From: Alphaproteobacteria bacterium
GTDB lineage: Bacteria; Pseudomonadota; Alphaproteobacteria; UBA8366; GCA-2717185
Length of the DNA: 6,044 bases
Reading direction: 5' to 3'
Assembly (NCBI GenBank): GCA_016764135.1
Contig: JAESSL010000225.1
Span: 1-6,044 of the forward strand
The notes beneath the pieces were generated by a model. It saw only the letters and a program-made list of their open reading frames with translations. It had not been told where the DNA came from and made no database searches. The position numbers were made by a program, and so were the translations under genes. Positions 1 through 6,044 of the stretch are shown here, piece after piece; position 1 is the stretch's first letter; the number at the start of each line of letters is the position of its first letter.

Positions 1-30
1 CGAGTACGTCTGCGAATGGCGAAACCGGAT

Positions 31-1332
31 TTAGCCTGTCCCTGCTTCGCGACCGTTCTCGCCAGATGGTTCGTGATAATGGAATCTTGGCGAGCTGATG
101 ATGTCGCCATCGGGCGTCGCCTCGACGCCTCGAAACGCGCCAATCGCGCGGTTGAACGCCTCATGCGGCAAGGTCAGTTCGCGCTCAATTCCAAAGTGTT
201 GCAGCACCTTGTTGAAGCGATTGACGCCGCGTTGGGAATCCACTGTGTATTCCCGGCGCAAGCGTTCGTTGATCGCGGTCAACGCCGAGGTCTCCGACAT
301 AATGACCTTGCCGTCGACAAGTTCCGGCGTCTGATACACTGAAGTTTCCAGCACATGATCATCGTCGATCCGCGTTTCCTGATACCGACCCTTGAGCCCC
401 ATCGAATAATAATTCGCCGCATTGGTCGAGCGTTCCTGCCCGAACAAATCCAGACAGACGCTGTAATGGAAATTCATGAACTTCTGGATCGTGTCCAGAT
501 CGATCCCCCCGAAGGCGCGAATATCCTCGGTGTCATGCTCGCGCATTAATTCCGCGCTTCGCTGCACGATCCGCATAATGCCCGATTCACCCACAAACAT
601 ATGATGCGCTTCTTCGGTAAGCATAAACCGGCAGGTACGCGATAGCGGATCAAATCCGGATTCCGCCAGAGACGCCAATTGGTACTTACCGTCACGGTCC
701 TGAAAAAACGTGAACATGAAAAACGACAACCAGTCATCGGTCTTTTCGTTGAAGGCCTGCAGAATGCGCGGTCGGTCCGGATCGCCTGCATGTCGCACCA
801 GCATCTCGTCCGCTTCTTCCCGCCCGTCGCGACCAAAATAGGCCTGTAGCAAATACACCATCGCCCACAGGTGGCGGCCTTCTTCTACATTTACCTGAAA
901 CAAATTGCGGAGATCATACAGCGACGGGCAACTGCGTCCGAGCGTACGCTGCTGCTCCACCGAGGCCGGTTCGGTGTCGCCTTGCGTCACGATCAGACGT
1001 CGCAATTCAGAGCGATACTCGCCGGGCACGGATTGCCAGGCGGCCTCGCCCTTATGCGCGCCAAAATTAATTTTTCGGTCCGGCTCCGGCGGAGTCAGAA
1101 AAATGCCCCATCGGTAATCCGGCATGCGCACATGACCAAAGTTCGCCCAGCCGTCTTTTTCAACGCTGATGGCGGTGCGCAAATACACTTCCATATCCTG
1201 GGATTCGACCGGTCCCATATCATCCCACCATTTCAGATAGGCGGGCTGCCAGCGTTCCAGCGCACGCAAGAGCCGACGGTCGCTCGCCAGATCGACATTG
1301 TTCGGAATTCGTTCGTTGTAGTCGATATTCAT
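31..1332 (-). CDS. boxB: Benzoyl-CoA 2,3-epoxidase, diiron oxygenase component BoxB (short C-terminus)
   Basis: BoxB is the cytoplasmic class I diiron oxygenase that, with electrons from the reductase BoxA, converts benzoyl-CoA to 2,3-epoxybenzoyl-CoA. The 433-residue product starts with MNIDYNERIPNNV, the typical BoxB N-terminus, and has the family blocks WQPAYLKWWDDMGP, YRWGIFL and VPGEYRSELRRLIVTQGDTEPASVEQQR given in part here. The diiron ligands expected from the BoxB structure are all present: Glu121 (QGDTEPAS), Glu151 and His154 (VEEGRH), Asp212 (FFQDRD), Glu241 and His244 (TEEAHH). The start is an ATG matching the family start; only a weak purine-rich stretch (AAGAG, GTGAG) precedes it. 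It lies 62 bp downstream of boxC and is surely co-transcribed. Oddity: typical BoxB proteins are about 470 residues and end in a conserved segment with a WIAPP-like motif. Here the match stops near residue 410 and an unrelated 20-odd-residue tail ends in TAA. Identity is certain; full function is likely because the whole metal site is present. Confidence 0.96.
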   Translation of the reverse strand: MNIDYNERIPNNVDLASDRRLLRALERWQPAYLKWWDDMGPVESQDMEVYLRTAISVEKDGWANFGHVRMPDYRWGIFLTPPEPDRKINFGAHKGEAAWQSVPGEYRSELRRLIVTQGDTEPASVEQQRTLGRSCPSLYDLRNLFQVNVEEGRHLWAMVYLLQAYFGRDGREEADEMLVRHAGDPDRPRILQAFNEKTDDWLSFFMFTFFQDRDGKYQLASLAESGFDPLSRTCRFMLTEEAHHMFVGESGIMRIVQRSAELMREHDTEDIRAFGGIDLDTIQKFMNFHYSVCLDLFGQERSTNAANYYSMGLKGRYQETRIDDDHVLETSVYQTPELVDGKVIMSETSALTAINERLRREYTVDSQRGVNRFNKVLQHFGIERELTLPHEAFNRAIGAFRGVEATPDGDIISSPRFHYHEPSGENGREAGTG

Positions 1333-1342
1333 AAGCTCACAC

Positions 1343-1390
1343 TCTTGTATTGGATGTCGTGTGTAATGGACGTCACGTGTATTAGACGTC
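1343..1390 (-). repeat. Three tandem 16-bp imperfect repeats in the boxC-boxB gap
   Basis: Read on the minus strand, three adjacent 16-bp units lie between the boxC stop and the boxB start: GACGTCTAATACACGT (1390-1375), GACGTCCATTACACAC (1374-1359) and GACATCCAATACAAGA (1358-1343). Pairwise identity is 11 to 12 of 16 positions, with GAC.TC and TACA shared by all three. They fill 48 of the 62 intergenic bases. No hairpin or U-tract is evident. They may be a regulator-binding array, an RNA element, or a neutral slippage product; the sequence does not decide. Confidence 0.7.
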
Positions 1391-1394
1391 GAGG

Positions 1395-3035
1395 TTATAT
1401 CCGGTTGCGGTCGAAGTCAGGACGGCGGCCCGTGCCAAACAGGGCTAGCGCGCCATCCTCGCCTACCGCATTGGGTCGTTGAAATATCCAGTTCTGCCAC
1501 GCGGTCAATCGGGCGAAAATTTTTGTCTCCATGGTTTCCGGTCCGGCGAAGCGCAAGTTCGCCTCCAACCCGGTCAACGCGTCAGGGGACAGGCTGGCCC
1601 GTCCCTCCACCGCCAGACGAACTTCGTCTTCCCAATCGATATCATCGGGCGCAAACGTCACCAGTCCATACTCTTCCGCGTCCAGCGCATCCAGATCTGC
1701 GCCAACCGCCGACGCCGCCTTCGCAAGCGCTTCGTCATCGTCCAGAAAACGGCTTTGCAGTCTCGACAAGCCATTGCCCATGGGCAGCGATCCAAAATTT
1801 TGTGCGGTCAAACGCAGAACCGCCGGGGTGGCGTTCGAGCCCTCTAATACGCCGTCGAGCATGTAACTTTGATCCGCCGCCAGCACGAGTTCCAGCAGGG
1901 TTCCGGCAAAGCAGGAGCCCGGCTCGATCATCGCGATCAGACTGCGCGAAGACACATCCAGCCGCTTGAAAACCCGCTTCAGGTACAACGTCACCTCGCG
2001 CGAGAACCAGTGATCCGCATTATCCGCCAGCGCATAATCCGCCGCCGCGACGCGATCTATATCGCCCTCGGTGCGCAACACCCAGACGCCCAGCGTCGTC
2101 TCATTGGCGCGCAGATATAAAATGGCGTCGTCCAGATCGCGCGCCAGCGCCAGAGGCCAGAATGCGGCGCCCTGCGCCAGCATCGTCTCAATATCCTGCG
2201 GCGCATCAACCGCAGGTCCGCGCACAGTAAAGTTCGCGACGCCGCCATCCCGGTCAAACACGACATCAAGCGTCCCATATCCTAAGCCCGATTCGGTGAC
2301 TGTTCGGTCCAGCAACGGCAGCGCAACGCCAGTTTCATCCGTCGCATCATCGCAAAGCGAATCCGCCTTGGCGCGGGCGACCTCCATTAATTTCGAGCGT
2401 GGCGCCAACTCATCGACCAACTTCCACTCCAGCGCGCGTTTGCCCCGCACGCCTTCGGTCACGGTGCAAAAGAAATCCGCCCGGTCCCGCCGGACCCGGC
2501 GTTTATCCACCACGCGGGTCAATCCGCCCGTGCCGGGCAACACCGCCAGCAACGGCGCTTCAGGCAAAGACACGGCGCTCGACCCGTCATCCACCAGAAT
2601 GATGTGGTCGGTCGCCAGCGCCAGTTCATATCCGCCGCCCGCCGCCACGCCATTGATGACGCTGATATAGGTTTGATTGGAATGCTCGGTCGCATCTTCC
2701 ATCGCCAGTCGGGTTTCATTGGTGAACTTGCAAAAATTCACCTTCGCCGCATGGCTTGTCTGGCCCAACATCGCGATATTGGCGCCGGCGCAAAACACTC
2801 GATCCTTACCCGAGACGATCATCACCGCGCGAACGTTTGGATGTTCAAACCGCAATCGCTGAATAACGTCGTAGAGCTCTATATCAACGCTCAGATCGTA
2901 GGAATTTAGCTTGAGCTCATAGCCTGGAACCAGACCGCCATCCTCGGCGACATCCAGCGTCAGGGTCGCGACCTGACCATCAACATTCAGGGCCCAATGC
3001 CGGTATTGATCCGGGCTGGTTCTGAATTCAATCAT
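1395..3035 (-). CDS. boxC: 2,3-epoxybenzoyl-CoA dihydrolase BoxC (ring-cleaving crotonase-family enzyme)
   Basis: BoxC is a cytoplasmic crotonase-superfamily enzyme that adds two waters to 2,3-epoxybenzoyl-CoA, opening the ring to 3,4-dehydroadipyl-CoA semialdehyde and releasing formate. The 546-residue length fits the family. Diagnostic blocks are GYELKLNSYDLSVDIEL (38-54), VNFCKFTNETR (99-109), GGGYELALA (133-141), SLPEAPLLAVLPGTGGLTR (156-174) and the C-terminal LTAWQNWIFQRPNA (510-523). Glu137 and Glu159, spaced 22 apart, and Cys102 correspond to the active-site Glu146, Glu168 and Cys111 reported for Burkholderia BoxC with a constant offset of nine. The N-terminal half is the crotonase fold; the C-terminal half is the second, degenerate crotonase-like part. 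The C-terminus looks complete. The chosen ATG (3035) has no Shine-Dalgarno of its own; a strong one sits about 24 nt upstream and serves an out-of-frame ATG, so the exact N-terminus is uncertain. Confidence 0.96.
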   Translation of the reverse strand: MIEFRTSPDQYRHWALNVDGQVATLTLDVAEDGGLVPGYELKLNSYDLSVDIELYDVIQRLRFEHPNVRAVMIVSGKDRVFCAGANIAMLGQTSHAAKVNFCKFTNETRLAMEDATEHSNQTYISVINGVAAGGGYELALATDHIILVDDGSSAVSLPEAPLLAVLPGTGGLTRVVDKRRVRRDRADFFCTVTEGVRGKRALEWKLVDELAPRSKLMEVARAKADSLCDDATDETGVALPLLDRTVTESGLGYGTLDVVFDRDGGVANFTVRGPAVDAPQDIETMLAQGAAFWPLALARDLDDAILYLRANETTLGVWVLRTEGDIDRVAAADYALADNADHWFSREVTLYLKRVFKRLDVSSRSLIAMIEPGSCFAGTLLELVLAADQSYMLDGVLEGSNATPAVLRLTAQNFGSLPMGNGLSRLQSRFLDDDEALAKAASAVGADLDALDAEEYGLVTFAPDDIDWEDEVRLAVEGRASLSPDALTGLEANLRFAGPETMETKIFARLTAWQNWIFQRPNAVGEDGALALFGTGRRPDFDRNRI

Positions 3036-3054
3036 GAATGTCGGTCATTTTCAT
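3028..3054 (-). other. Possible 8-codon leader ORF overlapping the boxC start
   Basis: An ATG at 3054 opens a short frame encoding MKMTDIHD that ends at a TGA (3030-3028) overlapping the first codons of boxC: the boxC start and this stop lie within ATGATTGA. The ATG sits five bases after a strong GAAGGA Shine-Dalgarno, whereas the boxC ATG has none. Two readings are open: a leader peptide that hands ribosomes to boxC by coupled re-initiation, or the true BoxC N-terminus separated from the rest by a one-base frameshift or base-call error. The second would give a BoxC about seven residues longer, close to the length of known BoxC N-termini. Confidence 0.45.
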
Positions 3055-3059
3055 TGGTA

Positions 3060-3070
3060 TCCTTCTTCTT
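3060..3070 (-). promoter_or_regulatory. Strong Shine-Dalgarno upstream of boxC
   Basis: The minus-strand sequence AAGAAGAAGGA is the only good ribosome-binding site in the gap before boxC. It is five bases from the ATG at 3054, eleven from a second in-frame ATG (3048), and about 24 from the boxC ATG at 3035. It therefore favours initiation in the short upstream frame and decides the start-site question for boxC. Confidence 0.65.
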
Positions 3071-3077
3071 GAATCTG

Positions 3078-3106
3078 AGTATCCGTCGCATCGGAAACCC
3101 CGTCAA
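3078..3106 (-). promoter_or_regulatory. Predicted sigma70-type promoter for boxC(B)
   Basis: On the minus strand, TTGACG (3106-3101, five of six to the -35 consensus) is separated by exactly 17 bp from GATACT (3083-3078, four of six to the -10 consensus). A start about seven bases downstream, near 3071, would give a leader of roughly 16 nt before the first ATG at 3054, just containing the Shine-Dalgarno. This would let boxCB be transcribed separately from the upstream transporter and hydrolase genes. It is inferred from sequence only. Confidence 0.5.
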
Positions 3107-3113
3107 TGCGGCG
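3084..3113 (-). promoter_or_regulatory. Inverted repeat overlapping the boxC promoter (possible operator or hairpin)
   Basis: The minus strand reads CGCCGCAT (3113-3106), a 14-base spacer, then ATGCGACG (3091-3084). The arms are complementary at seven of eight positions, and the spacer holds a further CGG/CCG pairing. The repeat covers the predicted -35 box and spacer, a common place for an operator. It has no U-tract after it, so it is not a good intrinsic terminator for the hydrolase gene. An mRNA hairpin in read-through transcripts is also possible. Confidence 0.4.
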
Positions 3114-3126
3114 ATTTGGCGAACCT

Positions 3127-3951
3127 TCACGCAGGTAAGCGCGCGATAAATTTCACCATCGCCGACAACACCGCATCGCGCGCCTGAATGTGCGGCGCGT
3201 GTCCGCAATCGGGGATAGCGAAAGGCTCCACCGGCCCGGCGACGCCGCGCTGAATGGCGTCCAGCTGCGCCATTGTGCCATACTCGTCGTCGTCACCCTG
3301 CATCGCCAGAACGGGGCATTTGGCTTTGGGCAAATCCGGCGCAATGGACCAATCGCGAAACCAGGCCGAGAGCCACATCGTCGACCAGGCCTCGAAGATC
3401 GCCCTCGTATTCTCCCCGTGATAACGCGCCAACCGGTCGGAAAAATCAGTATCCCGCCAGATCTTCTGCGCGCTCTCGACGCCGCGCCGCGAAATATCTT
3501 CAACGAAGACATGGGCCGCTTCGGTGATAATTCCACGAACGGGAAAACGACCCGCATGGAGCAGGGCGATCGTGCCCCCATCCGAATGTCCAATCAGGAT
3601 CATGTTTTTCGGCGCAATTGAAATGCCCGCAATCGATCCAACGACCTCCAGCACCGAAGGCAGCACATCGAATGCTTCCGTTTCAAAATATTCCGGGCCT
3701 CGCGGCGATGCGACGGCGCCAAGCCGGCCATGCCCCGGACGGTCATAGAGGATCGCCGCACAACCGGTCACCTCCGCAAGCGCGGTGGGAAAGTCCTTCC
3801 ACATGCCAATACAGCCGAGCCCCTCATGCAGAAACACCAAAAGGGGCGCGGCGGGGTCGATGTGATGTCGCGGTGTTAAATATTGGGCGATTGCGATCCC
3901 ACCGGGAACGGTGATGCAAATATCCTGGCGCACAATCAGCGGATCAGGCAA
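3127..3951 (-). CDS. Alpha/beta-hydrolase fold protein of unknown substrate
   Basis: A 274-residue serine hydrolase of the alpha/beta fold, probably cytoplasmic since no signal peptide is seen. LVFLHEGLGCIGMW (38-51) forms the oxyanion-hole region after strand 3, YDRPGHGRLG (69-78) is the typical next loop, and GHSDGG (121-126) carries the nucleophile Ser123. An Asp in GDDDEYGT (219-226) and His251 in DCGHAPH complete the expected triad. The start is a TTG at 3951, inside the last codons of the ATPase gene (8-bp overlap), implying translational coupling; no Shine-Dalgarno is visible, and a GTG at codon 7 is an alternative. Its place between the transporter and boxC suggests an accessory step in benzoyl-CoA catabolism, such as hydrolysis of an ester, lactone or dead-end CoA thioester. 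The substrate cannot be read from sequence, and a general esterase remains possible. Confidence 0.88.
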   Translation of the reverse strand: MPDPLIVRQDICITVPGGIAIAQYLTPRHHIDPAAPLLVFLHEGLGCIGMWKDFPTALAEVTGCAAILYDRPGHGRLGAVASPRGPEYFETEAFDVLPSVLEVVGSIAGISIAPKNMILIGHSDGGTIALLHAGRFPVRGIITEAAHVFVEDISRRGVESAQKIWRDTDFSDRLARYHGENTRAIFEAWSTMWLSAWFRDWSIAPDLPKAKCPVLAMQGDDDEYGTMAQLDAIQRGVAGPVEPFAIPDCGHAPHIQARDAVLSAMVKFIARLPA

Positions 3952-4747
3952 GCCAGCGTTTGCGGCGCCGATAATGTTTGGTGTCGCTGAAACTGACCTT
4001 ATCGCCCTTACTGACGCCGAGATAGAATTCCTTCACATCTTCGTTTTCGGCCAATGATTTGGCGTCGCCTTCCATCACGACGCGGCCATTTTCCAGAATG
4101 TAGCCTGTGTCGGCATATCTCAGCGCGATGGAAACATTTTGTTCCGCCAGCAGGAAGGAAACATTCTGTTCCTTGTTCAGGCGCGCGACAATTTCGAAGA
4201 TTTCCTTCACCAGTTGCGGGGCCAACCCCATGGAGGGCTCATCCAGCAAAATCAGTCGGGGCCGCGCCATCAACGCACGGCCAATGGCGACCATCTGCTG
4301 TTCGCCGCCCGACACATAGCCCGCGAGAGATTTGTAACGCTCTCGCAGCCGTGGAAAATAATTATAAACCATTTCAAGGTCTTGTGCGATGCCCTGACGA
4401 TCGCCGCCCCGGGTGAACGCCCCGGTCATAAGGTTTTCTTCAACGGTCAAATGTTCAAAGCAACGACGTCCTTCCATGACCTGGATGACGCCGCGCTTGA
4501 CCATGGCGTCAGGCTCCAGACCGGCGACGTCTTGCCCGTCATAGGTAATCACACCCTTGGTTACGTCGCCGCGTTCCGCGCCCAGCAACCGGGACACGGC
4601 CTTTAGCGTCGTGGACTTACCGGCCCCATTGGCCCCAAGAAGGGCGACGACGCCCCCCTCGGGAACCTCAAACGACACACCCTTAAGGACCAGGATGACG
4701 TGATCATAGATCACCTCGATGTTTTTCACGGTCAAAAGATTTGGCAT
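3944..4747 (-). CDS. HAAT-family ABC transporter ATPase, LivF type
   Basis: This is the cytoplasmic ATP-hydrolysing subunit of a branched-chain-amino-acid-type (HAAT) importer, probably for an aromatic acid given the neighbouring box genes. The 267 residues show Walker A GANGAGKST (38-46), a Q-loop Gln89 in VIQVMEGR, the signature VSGGEQQ (145-151), Walker B LILLDEPS (165-172) with Glu170, and LLAEQN (199-204), where Gln replaces the H-loop His as is normal for LivF. The LivF core ends at FYLG (241-244); about 23 further residues form a basic tail with KHYRRRKRW. The ATG at 4747 is followed by MPNLLTVKNI, a normal start, though only a weak AAGG lies upstream. It follows the binding-protein gene by 65 bp and overlaps the hydrolase gene. 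A LivG partner and two permeases are needed but lie outside the window. The substrate is inferred from context alone. Confidence 0.94.
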   Translation of the reverse strand: MPNLLTVKNIEVIYDHVILVLKGVSFEVPEGGVVALLGANGAGKSTTLKAVSRLLGAERGDVTKGVITYDGQDVAGLEPDAMVKRGVIQVMEGRRCFEHLTVEENLMTGAFTRGGDRQGIAQDLEMVYNYFPRLRERYKSLAGYVSGGEQQMVAIGRALMARPRLILLDEPSMGLAPQLVKEIFEIVARLNKEQNVSFLLAEQNVSIALRYADTGYILENGRVVMEGDAKSLAENEDVKEFYLGVSKGDKVSFSDTKHYRRRKRWLA

Positions 4748-4812
4748 GTCGATAATGGGCCTTGTTAGAGGTTAATATTACGATTGTGTCTGAATCGGAT
4801 TTAAACGCCCGA

Positions 4813-6044
4813 TCAGCTGCAGCTACGTGGGGTGATGCTGTTTTCCTTCGCGTATTTGGCCGCGTCGGCTTCCATCATCGGACGAACGACATCGCGCATG
4901 ACCGGGACCCAGTCGCTGACCAGATTCCACTTCTTGGCTTTGGCGTCCCATTGCTGGAACAACACACCCTTGGCGCCCTCGTGATCGTCGCAGGTCACAT
5001 CGATATTCGGGAAGCCCGTAAGGCCCAGACGCGCCCAATCGGCTTGGGACATCGTCAGGTGTTCAAACGACCACCGCATCTGTTCGCCGTTCGGCACCTT
5101 GACCTTGAAATGCTTCTGCGCCCGGTCAATCGCTTCCACAACCAGTGCATGGTTGATCATGCCGCGAAGATACAGCACTTCGCCGATCCGGGATTCGTCA
5201 CCAGAACCCAGCCCCTTCGCATAGACATGTTTACGCATGTCATCATGCATTTTGGTGTTTGAGCCGGCCGGATGGAATGTCGCGGATTTGTATCCGTGCG
5301 ACCCCATGCCCGCTGGCACCACGTCGTTTTCAGACCCGGACCACCAGTTGCCGATGGAATGATCCATCGGGAAGTTGTTGGCGGCGGCTTCCTTGATGGC
5401 GACCTGATTCATCACGCCCCAACCGGACATGAAGATCCAATCTGGTTTTTTACGGCGAATTTGCAGCCATGTCGCTTTTTGTTCCTGACCAGGATGATCG
5501 ACGGCCAGCAAGGTGAGCTTGAAATCAAATTTTTCCGCCAGCACTTTCAACGTCGGGTTGGCTTCCTTGCCGTAAGCGCTGTTGTGATAGATATGGGTGA
5601 TCCTCTGGCCCTTCAGCTTGTCCAAGCCGCCGACCTGATCCGCGATGTACTGAACAACAGACGTCGCCTGGCTCCAATATGTCGCGGGATAGTTGAAGAC
5701 CCATGGGAAAACAGAGCCCACGGCCGCCGACGTCCGGCCATAACCGATGGTCAGGAGCGGGATTTTATCCACCGCCGTTTTTGGGATGAGCTGATAGGTG
5801 ATGCCGGTCGAATTCGGAATAACCACAACCGGGTTTTTCGATTTCATTTTTTCGTAGCACTCGACGCCGACCTTGGTGTTGTAGCCGGTTTCGCACTCTT
5901 CATAGACCAGTTTGACGCCACCGACGCCGCCGTCGCGCTCATTGATAAGCGTGATGTAATCCTTGAAGCCGTTGGCGAATGGCACGCCATTGGGCGCATA
6001 GGCGCCGGTCCGGTACACAAGGCCCGGAATGAAGATCGTTTCCG
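4813..6044 (-). CDS. Periplasmic substrate-binding protein of a HAAT-type ABC importer (start outside window)
   Basis: The frame is open to the window edge, so the signal peptide and start codon are missing; 409 residues are visible, beginning ETIFIPGLVYRTGAYAPNG and ending PRSCS. It is a type I periplasmic binding protein of the LivK-like family (Peripla_BP_6): the visible N-terminus is the first lobe (GVPFANGFKDYITLIN), followed by a ligand-proximal loop (VVVIPNSTGITYQL) and the hinge-region stretch VFPWVFNYPATYWSQATSV. Its role is to capture the substrate in the periplasm and deliver it to the permeases. Four cysteines (visible residues 50, 62, 351 and 408) could form two disulfides. The gene lies just upstream of the LivF-type ATPase, an order common in aromatic-acid HAAT operons. 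The ligand could be benzoate or a related aromatic acid by context, but an amino acid or other amphipathic compound cannot be excluded. The GTG at 6018 is internal, not the true start. Confidence 0.92.
   Translation of the reverse strand, partial: ETIFIPGLVYRTGAYAPNGVPFANGFKDYITLINERDGGVGGVKLVYEECETGYNTKVGVECYEKMKSKNPVVVIPNSTGITYQLIPKTAVDKIPLLTIGYGRTSAAVGSVFPWVFNYPATYWSQATSVVQYIADQVGGLDKLKGQRITHIYHNSAYGKEANPTLKVLAEKFDFKLTLLAVDHPGQEQKATWLQIRRKKPDWIFMSGWGVMNQVAIKEAAANNFPMDHSIGNWWSGSENDVVPAGMGSHGYKSATFHPAGSNTKMHDDMRKHVYAKGLGSGDESRIGEVLYLRGMINHALVVEAIDRAQKHFKVKVPNGEQMRWSFEHLTMSQADWARLGLTGFPNIDVTCDDHEGAKGVLFQQWDAKAKKWNLVSDWVPVMRDVVRPMMEADAAKYAKENSITPRSCS

Noticed and set aside
871..1482. A plus-strand open frame of 203 codons opposite boxB and the boxC end.
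   Set aside because: It lies antisense to strongly identified boxB and boxC, crosses the intergenic repeats, and its product has no recognisable domain.
2071..2670. A plus-strand open frame of 199 codons opposite boxC.
   Set aside because: Its Ser/Arg/Thr/Pro-rich product is typical of an antisense shadow of a GC-rich gene; boxC on the other strand is certain.
4136..4150. Gln in place of the H-loop histidine in the ATPase (LLAEQN).
   Set aside because: This substitution is normal for LivF-type ATPases and does not suggest loss of function.
4748..4812. Possible promoter (TTAAAT-N18-TAATAT) or hairpin (CGATT/AATCG) between the binding protein and the ATPase gene.
   Set aside because: The -35 match is only three of six, the hairpin has five base pairs with no U-tract, and the gap is short, so neither a promoter nor a terminator can be supported.
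4815..4824. Perfect 10-bp palindrome AGCTGCAGCT at the end of the binding-protein gene.
   Set aside because: It lies within and next to the final codons, has no loop or T-tract, and can arise from Ser-Cys-Ser codon choice.
1..6044. Search for tRNA, rRNA, CRISPR, insertion sequence ends or attachment sites.
   Set aside because: None seen; the window is almost fully covered by five collinear metabolic and transport genes.

Overview
The window is a compact, entirely minus-strand catabolic and transport cluster for aerobic degradation of benzoate (or another aromatic acid that yields benzoyl-CoA) through the CoA-thioester 'box' pathway. Box genes and branched-chain-amino-acid-type (HAAT) ABC transporters of this kind are typical of Proteobacteria. 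The moderately GC-rich codon use and the protein character suggest an alpha- or betaproteobacterium, with alpha more likely, but the genus cannot be set from sequence alone.

In the direction of transcription (high to low coordinates) the layout is as follows. (1) 6044-4813: a periplasmic substrate-binding protein whose start lies beyond the window. (2) 4747-3944: a LivF-type ABC ATPase with a basic C-terminal tail. (3) 3951-3127: an alpha/beta-hydrolase of unknown substrate that begins at a TTG inside the end of the ATPase gene. (4) 3035-1395: boxC, the ring-opening 2,3-epoxybenzoyl-CoA dihydrolase. (5) 1332-31: boxB, the diiron oxygenase component of benzoyl-CoA epoxidase. About 95% of the window is coding; the only gaps are 65, 91 and 62 bp.

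Together the genes outline import of an aromatic acid (binding protein and ATPase, with permeases and a second ATPase presumably outside the window), then CoA activation by a ligase not seen here. BoxB, with a BoxA reductase not seen here, epoxidises benzoyl-CoA, and BoxC hydrolytically opens the ring to 3,4-dehydroadipyl-CoA semialdehyde and formate. The hydrolase may serve as an accessory or salvage enzyme. The pathway itself is known.

The less ordinary signals are small. The 91-bp gap before boxC holds a good sigma70-like promoter overlapped by an inverted repeat, and a strong Shine-Dalgarno that serves an out-of-frame 8-codon ORF overlapping the boxC start. That ORF is either a translational-coupling leader or a sign of a frameshift at the boxC N-terminus. 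The boxC-boxB gap is largely filled by three 16-bp tandem repeats. BoxB lacks the C-terminal segment expected from well-studied BoxB proteins.
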